The translations under genes and the position numbers were made by a program. Positions 11,216-21,200 of a stretch of DNA of 55,000 bases are shown in pieces (positions within the stretch are counted from its first letter, which is position 1; every line of letters starts with the position of its first letter). The stretch spans positions 127,501 to 182,500 of the forward strand of contig RPFO01000891.1 in assembly GCA_009746045.1 (NCBI GenBank). Direction: 5' to 3'. Under the pieces are notes generated by a model, which ran no database searches, was not told where the DNA came from, and worked only from the letters and a program-made list of their open reading frames with translations. Origin of the DNA: Mesostigma viride. Taxonomy: Eukaryota; Streptophyta; Mesostigmatophyceae; Mesostigmatales; Mesostigmataceae.

Positions 11216-12401
11216 TGGCACGCCTCTCTCATGATGCTACGCGGTGGCACGTGACATGCCATGGCAGGTTTGGTCCCCTCGTCGTCGTCGCGGGATGTGT
11301 GAGTCGGTGGGTTTACAGCCAGTCACCCGAGTCTTGGGTGTGTATAGTATGCAAGTATATGCCTCCGGTAGTGCATACTTGTAAACGGCAACATGACAGC
11401 GCGCTTGGCGGCTGTCATGTGAAACTTGGTTGTCGCGTGGAGGCACGTGCAACGCGGGGGAATGGGGCATGATGCTGGAAGGCTGTAACTGGGTGGTGGA
11501 TGTGTGCCAGCTGTCGCTGATGGTAAGCTTCAGCAGTAAACTGTCCTTTCCACCTCTCCTGAGAACGTGGGCTTATTAGCTATGCTGGAATCTCTTGAAT
11601 TGATATGCCCAGTTCAGCGGAGGACTGATCCAGCATTTGAGGGCGTCAGCTTATATGGTACACAACCTCCCCTGGCTATGGGTTAAGCGTAGCCTGCAGT
11701 GAGGCGGATGGACGGGTGGAATGCATGGACGCGTCTCCAAGACAGACCATGCTCAAATGAACACATGCGCTGGTTGTCTCCTTGACATTGGAATCGCTTG
11801 AGATTGGCTGAGTATCACGCGGCATCGGCGTGCTTCCGTTGCAAAGCCCCAGGGTGGGTGCGCATGGCCACCATGCTCCAATATATGGACTGGCTACATC
11901 ACACGGCTGCCCACATTTTGTGGTCTGCGTTTTGACCCCGTGGAGGTTGAGTAGCTTTCAGGGTTTGGATCTTCTAGATTTCAGGCCTGCCCTGGTTGTC
12001 TCATGGATAAATTGAGTCGGCCTTGGGTAAACTGCACATGGCGCGCGGCTTGGCAACACATATGTCTTTTTTCCCGGTCCATTCATGGGCACGAGGTGTG
12101 TAGATGATTTCTGGTGCTGTTACGGTGTGTTGGGATGGTAGCTTACAACATGGTAGTTAAACATGCTTGGTTTTTACAGTGGTAAGAATAAATAGTCATG
12201 TACAGGGGTTTCAATGCCCACGTGTTTGTCTTGTGGGCAACATGTTACAGATCTAGTCGTAGGTGTTCACCGTTACAAGGGGCAGTCTCTTATTCTGCAT
12301 GCAAGAAGGATGCATCCTTCTTGGACTTGGACACAGGATTCCAGACATGGACGTTCTGTGCATATAGCACAATGTTGAGCTGCTGATTACAGAATGGGCC
12401 A
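11216..12401. other. Downstream/intergenic region, nothing recognised
   Basis: This runs from the stop codon of the phosphatase gene to the left target-site duplication of the retrotransposon. The first part is presumably 3' untranslated region (TGTAA at 11390-11394 and 11484-11488). I find no coding motif, RNA gene or repeat family in the rest. Confidence 0.5.
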
Positions 12402-12549
12402 CCCACACATATGTATTAAAAATATAATTACTTACAGCAGAGTGAAATCACTCAAACCAAAGCAAACGCCCAGCTATAAACCTATATACAGAGCCATGTC
12501 AAAGCTCTATACTACGATAAGACCAATGGAAACGCCTAACGGGAGGAAC

Positions 12550-14760
12550 CTAATAGCCCTGCTGCACCGCAAAATCAGCCCGCGTACGGCGGAGCATGAT
12601 GTCAGCCATGGCCCGAGTCAGCGCCACCGACAAGCGCTGACGCCAATATGACGTCCAGGTCCGCGCCGACCATGGGGCCCGCTGGCCCTCCAGGTCCAGC
12701 CGATCCTCCCGGAGCCGGCAACACTCCTTGAAGAAGGCGGAGGTCAGGGGCCCCATGGCCCCAAACTCCTCCAGGACAAAGGGCACCACACGATGGTGCC
12801 CGACGTCGCCGTAGGCCAGGAGCTTGGCCCGCTCCGCCCGGTCCGCCGTGTAACCTGCCGTGAGGGAGGCCCCAGCCACGTGGCTAAGAGCCAAGGGCCG
12901 CGCCACCGAAACGTCAATAAGCAGATGCCGGCCACCCCCCTCAAAGTCCAGCACCACGATGTCAGGCCGGTGGTTGGGGGAATAGAAGGCAGCGCCATCC
13001 GCATCCTCGGACCGGATGTTCGCGTGGGGGAAAACCGACCGAATCATGGCGAGCACCACCGTCAGGAGGACAGTGTGCAAATACAAATACCAATTCTGAT
13101 TCTGTTGGCCCCCCATGCAGGCAAGGTAGTGAGTCCCCGTGGGATCCAGCGGCTGCCCACAGCTACCACAAGGCCGCCCGGCCGGAACAAGAGGCTGCGG
13201 GGCAAATAGCTGGTGCCGGAGCGCCACCGAGTAGTGGCTGGGAGCCAAGGCGAATGGGGGGGCCATGGGAAGAGCACGAAGGTACGCCGAGCCCACACTC
13301 CGCAAGGAAAGCGAGAACAGCCACGCACGTCCCTGGGCGTTGAGGTCCGCGAAAAGAGCAATCCAATCAGCCGTGTGCAGAATACCCGCGTAGGTTTTCT
13401 GGTGTTTATCGATGACGCGAGCAGGGAATGCGGCGGGAGATTGAACGGAGGCGACCGAGGGAGTGCCGCGAGGGAGGTGGCGCTGTACCGCCTGAGCGGC
13501 ACGGACGGGAGAACAGGCCTGCTGGATCTCAGCATAGGCCTCCTGGATGGCGGTGACGAAGGGCAAAGGGCTGCTGGGGTCCAGGAGGTCAGGCGCTGCC
13601 GTTGCCAAAAGGGGCAGGAGCCGGCAGCTTTCCGCCCACGACTGAGCGACGGAGCCCAAAAATGCTGCTGGGGCCAGCCGGGCGGCACGAGTCAGACCGC
13701 AGCCACCCATCCGTGCAGGCAGGGAGGCAATGCGAATAGCATGTGGCGGGAGGTCGGGGCCCGGGACCAGCTGCGCCAAGGCCGACTGGATGCGTTCGTC
13801 GTGGCCCTCGGCGGCCAGCCGGACCTGAGACGGAAGAGCGCCCCGGAGCCAGTGAACGACGCGAGGGTGAGCGCAAAACCACAGAAGCAGACCCTTGGTC
13901 TGCGAATCATGAAGGCGCGCAATCAAGGGCAGTACCTCAGTGCGTGCCTCGAGGGCGGCCCGCAGAGCATCGATGACAAACGCGGGGTCGCCAACCGGAA
14001 CGCCGAGGACATCCAACCCATGGAGGCGCTCGTCCCGGCCCAAGAGCTGGGGCGGAAAGCCGGAGCAATCACCTTGGGGCGAGTACACCGCGCACTTGGC
14101 AAGGGTCAACTGGAGGTTGATGTCGGCCACCGCGGTCTGCAGTGCCAGCAGAGCCGCGGTGGTGTCCGGCACAGGGCCCAGAAGGTAGATATCATCCAAG
14201 TAGGCCTGAATAGCGACCGCCGGGTGGGCAGCATGGACCGCTTGGAGGCAACCCTGGAGGGGGGCGGCAAAGTACAGGGGTCCCAGGGGGTCCCCTTGCT
14301 GGGTGCCCGACCGCGACAGCAGGCCGCCGCGAGTGCCGTCCTCCATGATGTGAACCAGTTGGCCGGGCTGGCCGTAGCACACGGCTGTCCAAGCGTACAA
14401 GTCCTCGAAGGACTCCATGACGGCCGCAAACATGCTGGCGCGGGACAGACTGTTGAACGCGTTGTGGCAGTCGACCTTGACGACAGCGTGGGTGGGGTGG
14501 GCCTCGAGGTAGGCCTGCACCGAATGGATGAGGATATCCGCCCCGCCTGGAGTCGTCACCCCCAGCTGGGCCGCCACCGAGGTCTCACCCGCTGCGAGGG
14601 GCGGGCAGAAAAAGGCACGGAGCTCGGGCGCCTTTTGGCGGCAGATCACTTTGCCCACGAGCTTGCGGAGCACCTCACCGCAGGCGATCGGGCGCACCTT
14701 GCCCTCGGGGGGGGCAAGACACCCTTGAGCAGAGCGAGGAGGCGAGCGCCCGCTAACCAC
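12550..14760 (-). pseudogene. Retrotransposon reverse transcriptase and restriction-like endonuclease (C-terminal frame)
   Basis: This 736-codon frame carries the palm motifs of non-LTR reverse transcriptase: KVDCHNAFNSLSR (motif A), SRSGTQQGDPLGPLYF (motif B) and AYLDDIYLLG (catalytic YLDD, nt 14191-14202). After a helical thumb region comes a CGSCG...HYLAC knuckle, then RPDIVVLDFEGGG...LLIDVSV with downstream K and an FVLEEFG motif, typical of the restriction-like endonuclease of R2-like and related LINEs. No AP endonuclease is visible. The frame opens inside the RT domain: the upstream half is in a different frame, and continuity (VLPPPEGKVRPIACGEVL) is restored only by a one-base shift at the run of eight G at 14707-14714. 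Hence the pseudogene label for this copy. Confidence 0.88.
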
Positions 14761-15500
14761 TCGCGCGCAGCGGGAGGAACGCGACCAGCCGCCAGGTCAA
14801 TGAGGGTGTCAAAGAGAATGTCCTCGCCCCCATGCCCCACCAGGACCTCCAAGTGCTCGTAGCGCCAGCCCGACGGCCCGGTAGAGGAAGCCCGCGGGAC
14901 CGCACGCATCACCTCCAGGAAGCAGTCGCGGTCCAGCCGGAGGGGGGCCGGCAGGGGGTCCGGCACGGGCAGCTGGAATCCGGGCTCCGCAGGGTGAAGA
15001 GCCTCCAAGGCCGCCAGGGTAGCCGCATTGGCGGGGGCGAGCTTGGCCATTTCCAAGCGGGTCATGGCCCGGCTGAGCTGCCCCTCGCGGACGAGGCGGA
15101 TGACGTCGGCGGCCACCCGCTCGAAGTTGACCTCCCCCGACAGCCGGGCCGTGCGCGGGGGCGGCACGCCAAACAGCCCCTCCCAGTCCCCCTGCAGAAA
15201 GCGTCGGCAACGGGCAATAACCGCACCCTGGAGGCCGCGCACACCACGCCCGAGAGGGGTGAGGAGCAGGCGGGGGGTCACCATGTGCAGTTTAAAGCCC
15301 AGCGGGTCGTCCGGAGCGGCGTGCATGCGCCGGAGAGAAACGATTGCACATTGCGCGAAAAGGCTACGCGCGCGGTGGGGGAGGTCGGTCAGGGTAGACG
15401 TCGGGTTGATGGCGCATGCATCCCAGGGAACCGTGTCAAGCCAACGCCAACTGGCCGAGTAGTCGGGCGGCGGGGGCTGGGAGCCGGTGGGAGCCGAGGC
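14700..15500 (-). pseudogene. Retrotransposon RT N-terminal region (separate frame)
   Basis: The frame from about 15500 down to 14700 encodes SWRWLDTVPWDACAINP, then a helical linker and ASSTGPSGWRYEHLEVL, the usual block just before RT motif 1 (the GPSGWR..H..L pattern). It ends in LLALLKGVLPPP, where the frame shifts into the main RT frame. Upstream it must be joined to the zinc-finger frame by another shift in the G-rich tract near 15480-15520. The open frame extends to 15620, but the extra residues there are shadow translation of the neighbouring frame. Confidence 0.75.
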
Positions 15501-16888
15501 GGGAGGGGGGAGGGGGCCGGGACTGCTGGCCGGTTGAGGGGCCGTTGAGCAACACAGGCGCGCGCGTGCTGAGCGCGCCCGTGAATGGAGTACACCCGCT
15601 GGCAGTGAGCTTCCGGGCACCGGTAACAGCTCATGGCCTGCAGATCCGCCGCGCCGAGATCGGGGTGCACAGCGCGAAGGTGCTGGCAGAGGAGGTTACG
15701 GTTGTGGAACACACCCGCACACGGGGACCCCGTGGGAAGCAGCACGGCACACCGGTGAAGGCCGTCGGCGGGCGCTGAGTGGCGGGGAGCGGCGCCAGCA
15801 AAGGCAGGACGTGGGGCCTGCGGCGTCTCCCCAGCCGGGCCGGCAGGCGCGCGCACCACGACCCGACCAGCGCCCGGCAGGCCCGCCGGGGCCACGGAGG
15901 AGGCAGTGCCCACCGGGGAGACCCCCAGCGGAGGGGGATCGAGAACGCCGGCGCCCCTCCCAGGGGGACTCGCCAGCGCGCCCGCGACCACCCCAGGCCC
16001 CGGCAACGAGGCCGGGGGCGGCGGCCGAGGGGTCGGGGAGGCAGCTGGCCCCGGGGCCCGGTGGGGACCCGGCAGGGGACCCAGCGAGACCGGGGGCGGG
16101 CCGAGAGGAAGCGCAGTCCCAGGGGGCGGCACAACAGCCCGGCACAACGGGCAGCGCGGCACGGAGTGGAGCAAGCTGCGCGCGATGCACGCTTGATGGA
16201 ATGTGTGGCCGCACGCGGGCAGGCGACACAAGCCATCCCCCGGCCGGAAGGGCTCAAGGCAGATGGCACAGGAGCCCGACTCGGGGTCGTCCCCCTCCAG
16301 AAGGGACCGGACATGAGGGGGGGGCGGGTCCCAGCCGGCCTCCCAGCAACCCGGGAGAGCGGCAATCTGGGCGCGCGAGAGGATGCCGACCGGTTGGTCA
16401 GCCGCGGGGTGCCATTCGTGCGGGATGCCTGCCAACTCCAGGATGTCGTGGAGGAAGGCAGAAACAGGCGTCCCCGCGGTTAGGGGCTGGGCGCGCCCGG
16501 CCGAGTCCACCAAGATGGCCTGGCCGCCCTGAACCGCGATGGGGGCCCCGAACTCCACACGCAGCATGGCGGCCTGCGCCAGGCTGAGGGAGGTGATGAG
16601 AAAGCCCCCACTGGCAACCGGGCCGGGAGGCGGGGCCTGGGCGTCCAAGAAGAGGCGAAGCTGCCGCGGGGACATGAGGCCCAGGTCGGCGCCGCCCGCG
16701 AGGTAGGCCGCCCGCACCGAGACCTGTGCGTCTCGAGCCACCGCCGTGACGAACTCGACCACCTCCTGACCCACCCGCTCGTCCAGGGAAAGCAGCTCTT
16801 CCTGCCGGGCGGCCGGGAGATGCCACGGCAGCCGGCAGCCGGCGTGATATCCTTCCAAGACATACCCCCAAAGAGTCGAGGCCGTCAC
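15500..16888 (-). pseudogene. Retrotransposon RING-H2 and C2H2-type zinc-finger region
   Basis: The frame starting at 16888 reads TASTLWGYVLEGYHAG, a globular domain I do not recognise, then a RING-H2 finger at residues 207-249 (nt 16142-16270): CAICLEPF, LPACGHTFHQAC and CPLC supply C3H2C3 ligands. The usual E3-type tryptophan after the sixth ligand is replaced (ARSLL). After a Pro-rich linker come two Cys/His fingers, CAGVFHNRNLLCQHLRAVH and CPEAHCQRVYSIHGRAQH, like the N-terminal nucleic-acid-binding fingers of R2-type elements. The RING implies ubiquitin-ligase-like activity or protein binding (inference). Frame continuity is lost at 16889-16896 (six G) and near 15500. Confidence 0.8.
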
Positions 16889-17717
16889 CGGGGGGCGGCG
16901 GAAAGAAATGTCGCCCGCACCTGCGCAACTAGGGCCAGGAAGGCCGGGGGCCTAGGGAGCGAGGGGAAGGCGGCCTGGAGCCCGACCGCGTCCAGCAACA
17001 AAGGGCAGTACGCCCAAGAAAAGGTGGCGCGGCCCACCACGCCGACAATGTGCGAGGGCGGCCACGAGGTGAACGCGTGGGCCCGGGGGCCGCCGTCCCA
17101 CGCGGCAAGGACGGGGGTGGCGGCTGGGTGGCCAACCGCGGCCGGGGGAAGGGAGGCCAGAGCGTCGGGGAGCGAGGGGCCGGGGGCGGGCGCCGGGGTC
17201 GCCAGGCCCGCCGGGGGTCGGCCGGGCCCAGCCCAGGCGACAGCGCCGCGCCCCCGTCGGCGGGGCCAGGCGACGGGTGGGGCCCCGGGGCCGAGGGCGC
17301 CAGGGCCCGAGCAACGGCGGCCCCATCGGGCAGGCCACGGCCCGCCCCGAGGGCCTCGGCAGGGGGGCACACGGGGCAGGGGGCCGGAGCACCCAGCGGG
17401 GAGGGCAGCCCGGGGGCCCGCCGGGGGGGACAGCGCGGGCACGTCCAGGAGCCCGGCGGGACCCGGTAGAGCCGGGGAGTAAGACACTGCAAGTGCCACC
17501 CGGAATTGCAAGCATCACAAACTAACATGTGGTGCCCGCGGTGCCCGCTCCGGCAGACCTCGCAGACCAAGGAGGGGGAGACCGGGGCGCCCGAGCCCCC
17601 CGCAGCCGGGTCGCCCACCTCCGCAAGAAGGGCCGCAAGCCGAGAGGACCGCCGAGGCGCCAACCGGGGAGCGGGGGAGCCGTTGGGCGAAGGGGGTCGT
17701 GGGTCGTCCATGAACAA
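16885..17717 (-). pseudogene. Retrotransposon N-terminal PHD-finger region
   Basis: The likely start is ATG at 17717 (MFMDDPRPPSPNGS). Residues 52-96 (nt 17430-17564) form a PHD finger with Cys4-His-Cys3 spacing: CEVC, CDAC, HLQC and TCPRC, with the conserved W two residues before the last pair. PHD fingers read histone tails, so the domain may tether the protein to chromatin (inference). A long Pro/Ala/Gly linker follows. The better frame switches near 17200-17290 to one reading FTSWPPSHIVGVVGRATFSW, which then shifts again at 16889-16896. Confidence 0.78.
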
Positions 17718-17739
17718 TCAGGGCAGGCGTGGCAGCCAC

Positions 17740-17824
17740 CGAGGGGGGGGGCGGGGGGTGTGGGGGGCGGAGCCCCCCACGCGGGGGGTTTGGGGGGCGG
17801 CAGCCCCCAACGCGCTGCGGTCGC
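17740..17824 (-). repeat. G/C-run inverted motifs at the retrotransposon 5' leader
   Basis: Just upstream of the PHD start codon the + strand has repeated blocks such as GGGGGGCGGAGCCCCCC and GGGGGGCGGCAGCCCCC separated by GCGGGGGGTTTG. Each block is a small palindrome and could form a strong RNA hairpin in the element's leader. Position suggests a translation or packaging role, but that is speculation. Confidence 0.6.
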
Positions 17825-18599
17825 GGTACCGCCTGCCGTCCGGCACTTTGAAGCCCGCCGGTGCTATAATTCCTATCGTCCACGCATGTTTTCCCCTGCC
17901 TCAAACCGCACGTTGCATTTAAATCTGGAGCCCAAAATTCACTGAAAACGTGTGCCAGCCGGTAGCAAACTGGGCCAAGCTGCCACGGAATGGTGGTACC
18001 GCCTGCCGTCCGGCACTTTGAAGCCCGCCGGTGCTATAATTCCTATCGTCCACGCATGTTTTCCCCTGCCTCAAACCGCACGTTGCATTTAAATCTGGAG
18101 CCCAAAATTCACTGAAAACGTGTGCCAGCCGGTAGCAAACTGGGCCAAGCTGCCACGGAATGGTGGTACCGCCTGCCGTCCGGCACTTTGAAGCCCGCCG
18201 GTGCTATAATTCCTATCGTCCACGCATGTTTTCCCCTGCCTCAAACCGCACGTTGCATTTAAATCTGGAGCCCAAAATTCACTGAAAACGTGTGCCAGCC
18301 GGTAGCAAACTGGGCCAAGCTGCCACGGAATGGTGGTACCGCCTGCCGTCCGGCACTTTGAAGCCCGCCGGTGCTATAATTCCTATCGTCCACGCATGTT
18401 TTCCCCTGCCTCAAACCGCACGTTGCATTTAAATCTGGAGCCCAAAATGCACTGAAAACGTGTGCCAGCCGGTAGCAAACTGGGCCAAGCTGCCACGGAA
18501 TGGTGGTACCGCCTGCCGTCCGGCACTTGGAAGCCCGCCGGTGCTATAATTCCTATCGTCCACGCATGTTTTCCCCTGCCTCAAACCGCACGTTGCTGG
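17825..18599 (-). repeat. 170-bp tandem 5' monomers of the retrotransposon
   Basis: Units begin at GGTACC at 17825, 17995, 18165, 18335 and 18505, exactly 170 bp apart. They are nearly identical (one T>G near 18449, one T>G near 18529). The outermost unit is cut after about 95 bp and is directly followed by the target-site duplication at 18600, so the array is inside the element. A truncated outermost monomer is what is seen in mouse L1 5' ends, where monomers act as promoters. A promoter role here is inferred by analogy. Confidence 0.92.
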
Positions 18600-18613
18600 C
18601 CCACACATATGTA

Positions 18614-18842
18614 CTGTAGTACACTTTGGGAATGTGAACGTCGACTCAATGGCAGGACAGGAGTCATTTCACAGCTTTCTGTTTAACAATATTTTGCCAC
18701 GGCCTGACCTTGCGACAGCTGTTCTATATCAAAGAGAGAACCAGCGCATATGTCCAGGCAACTAGCTGTGTCATGCTGGGCGGTGAATAATTTTGCAAAT
18801 AAAATGTCGGATTTTTATATCTTGAAGGACGCATGCTGATGA
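18614..18842. other. Flank of retrotransposon, nothing recognised
   Basis: AT-richer sequence between the right target-site duplication and the first LINE tail. No open frame with motifs and no repeat family seen. Confidence 0.45.
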
Positions 18843-19250
18843 TAAGTATTAATTAATTCATTAACCTCGTGCTCCCGTTGGGGAGTCATGTGCACACAGA
18901 GCATTAACTTCGATTGATGAATGGATGGATGGGTGCACACAATCCTATATAACGGTCTATTCTATCTATTCTACCTATATTCAATCTAGAGAGTGAGCCA
19001 GACCCTAGGGGTCTGGCCTAGCATTCCCGCACTTGCAAACACGCGGCTTCCCCGCTGGCCGCGGTGGGGGGTCATTGTCATCTATAACCTGAGCCCACTT
19101 GGCTTTGTCTATCATCTTTCAGTTCTCAAATCACGGAGAAGCCGAGGCCCCCCATGTCCTCTACTAGCTCAGCACAGTGTTCCTTGAAAGTGCGGGCCCT
19201 GCGGCGTCTAGCATTGCGAGGCCCGGCGTCAGTCCACGTGAGGAGGTGCC
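18843..19250 (-). mobile_element. LINE 3'-end remnant, minus strand, TTAAT-type tail
   Basis: The tail TTAATTAATTCATTAA lies at the left and is followed by CTCGTGCTCCCGTTGGGGAG and GTCATG, matched in inverted orientation at 20960-21020. The ATGGATGGATGGGTG stretch also recurs in the other copies. The body is too degenerate for a protein call. The right boundary is approximate. Confidence 0.55.
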
Positions 19251-19304
19251 TGCCTGGCTGAGCAGGTCGCAGCCCTGCGGGGGGGCCACGAGATGTGTCT
19301 ACCT

Positions 19305-19645
19305 GGTTTAAATTAAATTAAATTATAACATGACTCCGTTGGGAGATCATGTAGCACGTATTCCCTTGCTGGATCGATGGAGGTGGGCGAAGCCGCGAAA
19401 CCGAACTAGTCTAACTCTAAGCTAATCTATAGAATCGACTATAGGAAAACCCTGACTATTCTAATCAGCAAAGCGCCCCTTCCGCCTCGGGGGGGGGGGG
19501 CTTAATTGCCCACAGGGGCTGGCGTGTGAGCCTGGACAATCGTCTTCCACCTCTTCTTGTTCTGCATAGCAGTCCAAGCAAGAGAGAGGTCTACCTGGTT
19601 GGTGCGAGTTAAGTGCCCTGCTAGTAACTTGCAGTCTACGCTGCT
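19305..19645 (-). mobile_element. 5'-truncated LINE tail, minus strand, (AAATT)n tail
   Basis: The copy shares the block running from (AAATT)n through ATAACATGACTCCGTTGGGA, AGCCGCG, TTGCCCACAGGGGCTGG and CAATCGTCTTCCACC with the copies at 21201, 23027, 37441 and 40922. On the minus strand these encode the C-terminus of a LINE protein ending in a basic Pro/Arg-rich tail. Only a few hundred bases remain. Confidence 0.7.
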
Positions 19646-19660
19646 TGACATGGTGCTGGT

Positions 19661-20350
19661 GATAATTAATTAATTAGGACTGACATGACTCCGTTGGGAG
19701 TGCATGTAGCTCATATCCCTGAGAAGGGGTATATGGCTTTTAATACATTCTGGGCTAGTTCCTGCAAGGGTAGGGTGTAAACTACACCTGCTCTAGGTGC
19801 ACCAGGTGCACCTGCACCACCATATGAATTGTATCAGAGCTCGATCAAAGGCCTGGCATGGGGTGGACGGTCGTCAGGGCTATACAAAGGCTAGGGCATG
19901 CATGGCTTCTCAGTAGAGAGTGACTCTCTGCATAGGCAGAGCTTGGCTAAATTCTTAATGCATCATCCATGGGGAGTCCCCCATTATAGGCAGAGCGTGG
20001 CCAAATTCATAAGGTATCGTCCATGGGGGGGGGCTTCATGGCCCGTGCACATGCGCGTAGGCTCACAATGTGCCACGTGCTAAGCTAAGCTTGACTAATC
20101 TACACTACTGTTATATTCCCTAGACTGGGGTTGCTGGGGTGGCATGCAGGGGGTGCCTGCCAGGGCTTGTGGTCAACGTGGATGACGTCCCCCCTCCAGA
20201 ATACCGACCGGTTTCCCCCCTGCGCTCCAGATGCTGGAGCTGGAGGTAGGTCGGCCATAACTAGCGTCGCCGCTGTTGCTGTGCCAGGGTCAAGTCGACG
20301 TCCAGTGTGTGTAGGAAGTCCCTCGAGAGCTTCTTGCAGCATTTAAGATA
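19661..20350 (-). mobile_element. 5'-truncated ORF1-type LINE copy, minus strand
   Basis: A TTAATTAATTA tail at 19661-19676 is followed by a 3' UTR shared with 35197-35930 (CATGTAGCTCATATCCCTGAG, GGTGCACCTGCACCACCAT). Then, on the minus strand, comes the C-terminal part of the ORF1 protein found complete at 39033-40487 (VFWRGDVIHVDHKPWQAPP corresponds to VYWRGGDLYVNKKLWKPP). Internal shifts break the frame. Confidence 0.72.
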
Positions 20351-20379
20351 CGACAGCTTATCCACAATGTACTTAACTT

Positions 20380-21022
20380 AGGTGAGGAGCAGGGGCCGGA
20401 GCCGGCCGCGGGCCAGCCTTACCCCGCGCGTGACGTGGAAGCATATCCATGGCACGGCGAGTCCCATACATCTACATCATAGACCAGTTAGTATCTGCGT
20501 ATGAACGGGCCGTAAAAGTCACGGATCCGCGGAAGTCGCGTGTCGTGATGCGGTCTACTGGCTCAGGCCAGGAAGAGAGCGAGGAAGAGGTGAGCATGGT
20601 GTCGAACCTCCTGACGTGGGCCGGGCCCCGTGATGTTAGACGCCGCGCAAGGCCCGCACATTCAAAGAACAGCTAGTAGAAGACATGGGGGGGCTAGGCC
20701 TCTCCGTGATTCGGAAAAAGATGAATATGATGGACAAGGCCAAGTGGGCCCAGCTAGGTCATAATATAGACCTCGGACAACAAGCCCTCCCCCGTGGGGA
20801 AGCGCGGCCCGCGTGTGCGAACCCGCGGGAGGCACGCCAGACAGCTCCCCTAGGGTAGAGTAGATGTTGATAGCTTTAGATAGATATTGTAGGTAGCCGT
20901 TGCGAATAGATTAGACCGGTAGGACTGTTTGCATGCACCCATCCATCCATCCATCGGGGTTAATGCTCCGTGACTCCCCAACGGGAGCACGAGTCTGATT
21001 AATTAATTAATTTATTTTAATG
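20380..21022 (+). mobile_element. 5'-truncated LINE RT C-terminus, plus strand
   Basis: Open segments read PYIYIIDQLVSAYERAVKV and, after a shift, EQLVEDMGGLGLSVIRKK...AKWAQLGHNI, which resembles the region downstream of the RT domain in LINEs. The 3' UTR ends in CTCCCCAACGGGAGCACGAG and a TTAATTAATTAATTTA tail at 20998-21018. It faces the remnants at 18843 and 19661 tail to tail. Confidence 0.6.
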
Positions 21023-21200
21023 CAGGTGTCGAATGTTAGTATAATAAGCGAAAGAACGGGTGACAGAAATACAGAGTAAAAAAGCATGACAAGTAGTAGC
21101 TAGAGGTCATCGCTCGATTAAAAGCGGGGTACGTGGGTACACATGCAGTTGGAACGGGCCGGTACGTTGGGGTCAGGAGCCCGTATTTTTGGCGCCCATT

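Larger units (their letters stand above)
12402..18613 (-). mobile_element. Non-LTR retrotransposon with PHD, RING, RT and RLE, flanked by 14-bp TSD
   Basis: The same 14 bp, CCCACACATATGTA, occur at 12402-12415 and 18600-18613 and bracket a 6,184-bp element (12416-18599) transcribed leftward. Its 3' end is AT-rich (TAATTATATTTTTAA on the minus strand); its 5' end is an array of 170-bp monomers whose outermost copy is incomplete. Between them lie, in order, a PHD finger, a RING-H2 finger, Cys/His fingers, reverse transcriptase and a restriction-like endonuclease. Presence of both ends and the duplication shows a full-length insertion by target-primed reverse transcription. The coding frame is interrupted by about four shifts near G-runs, so this copy as read is not translatable in one piece. 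It is very GC-rich compared with both flanks. Confidence 0.9.

Noticed and set aside
10317-11234. Plus-strand frame with Met/Arg-rich repeats overlapping the acidic tail
   Set aside because: Out-of-frame reading of the GATGAT-type codons of the Asp/Glu tract; the correct frame is fixed by the VGHG motif and phase.
13213-14862. 549-codon plus-strand frame
   Set aside because: Antisense shadow of the GC-rich reverse transcriptase gene; no motifs, while the minus strand has clear RT motifs.
15779-17525. Several long plus-strand Pro/Arg/Gly frames
   Set aside because: Antisense of the PHD/RING portion of the retrotransposon; composition only reflects GC richness.
20131-20346. Plus-strand gene over the ORF1 remnant
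   Set aside because: The minus strand matches the intact ORF1 C-terminus at 39033-40487, so the plus frame is a shadow.
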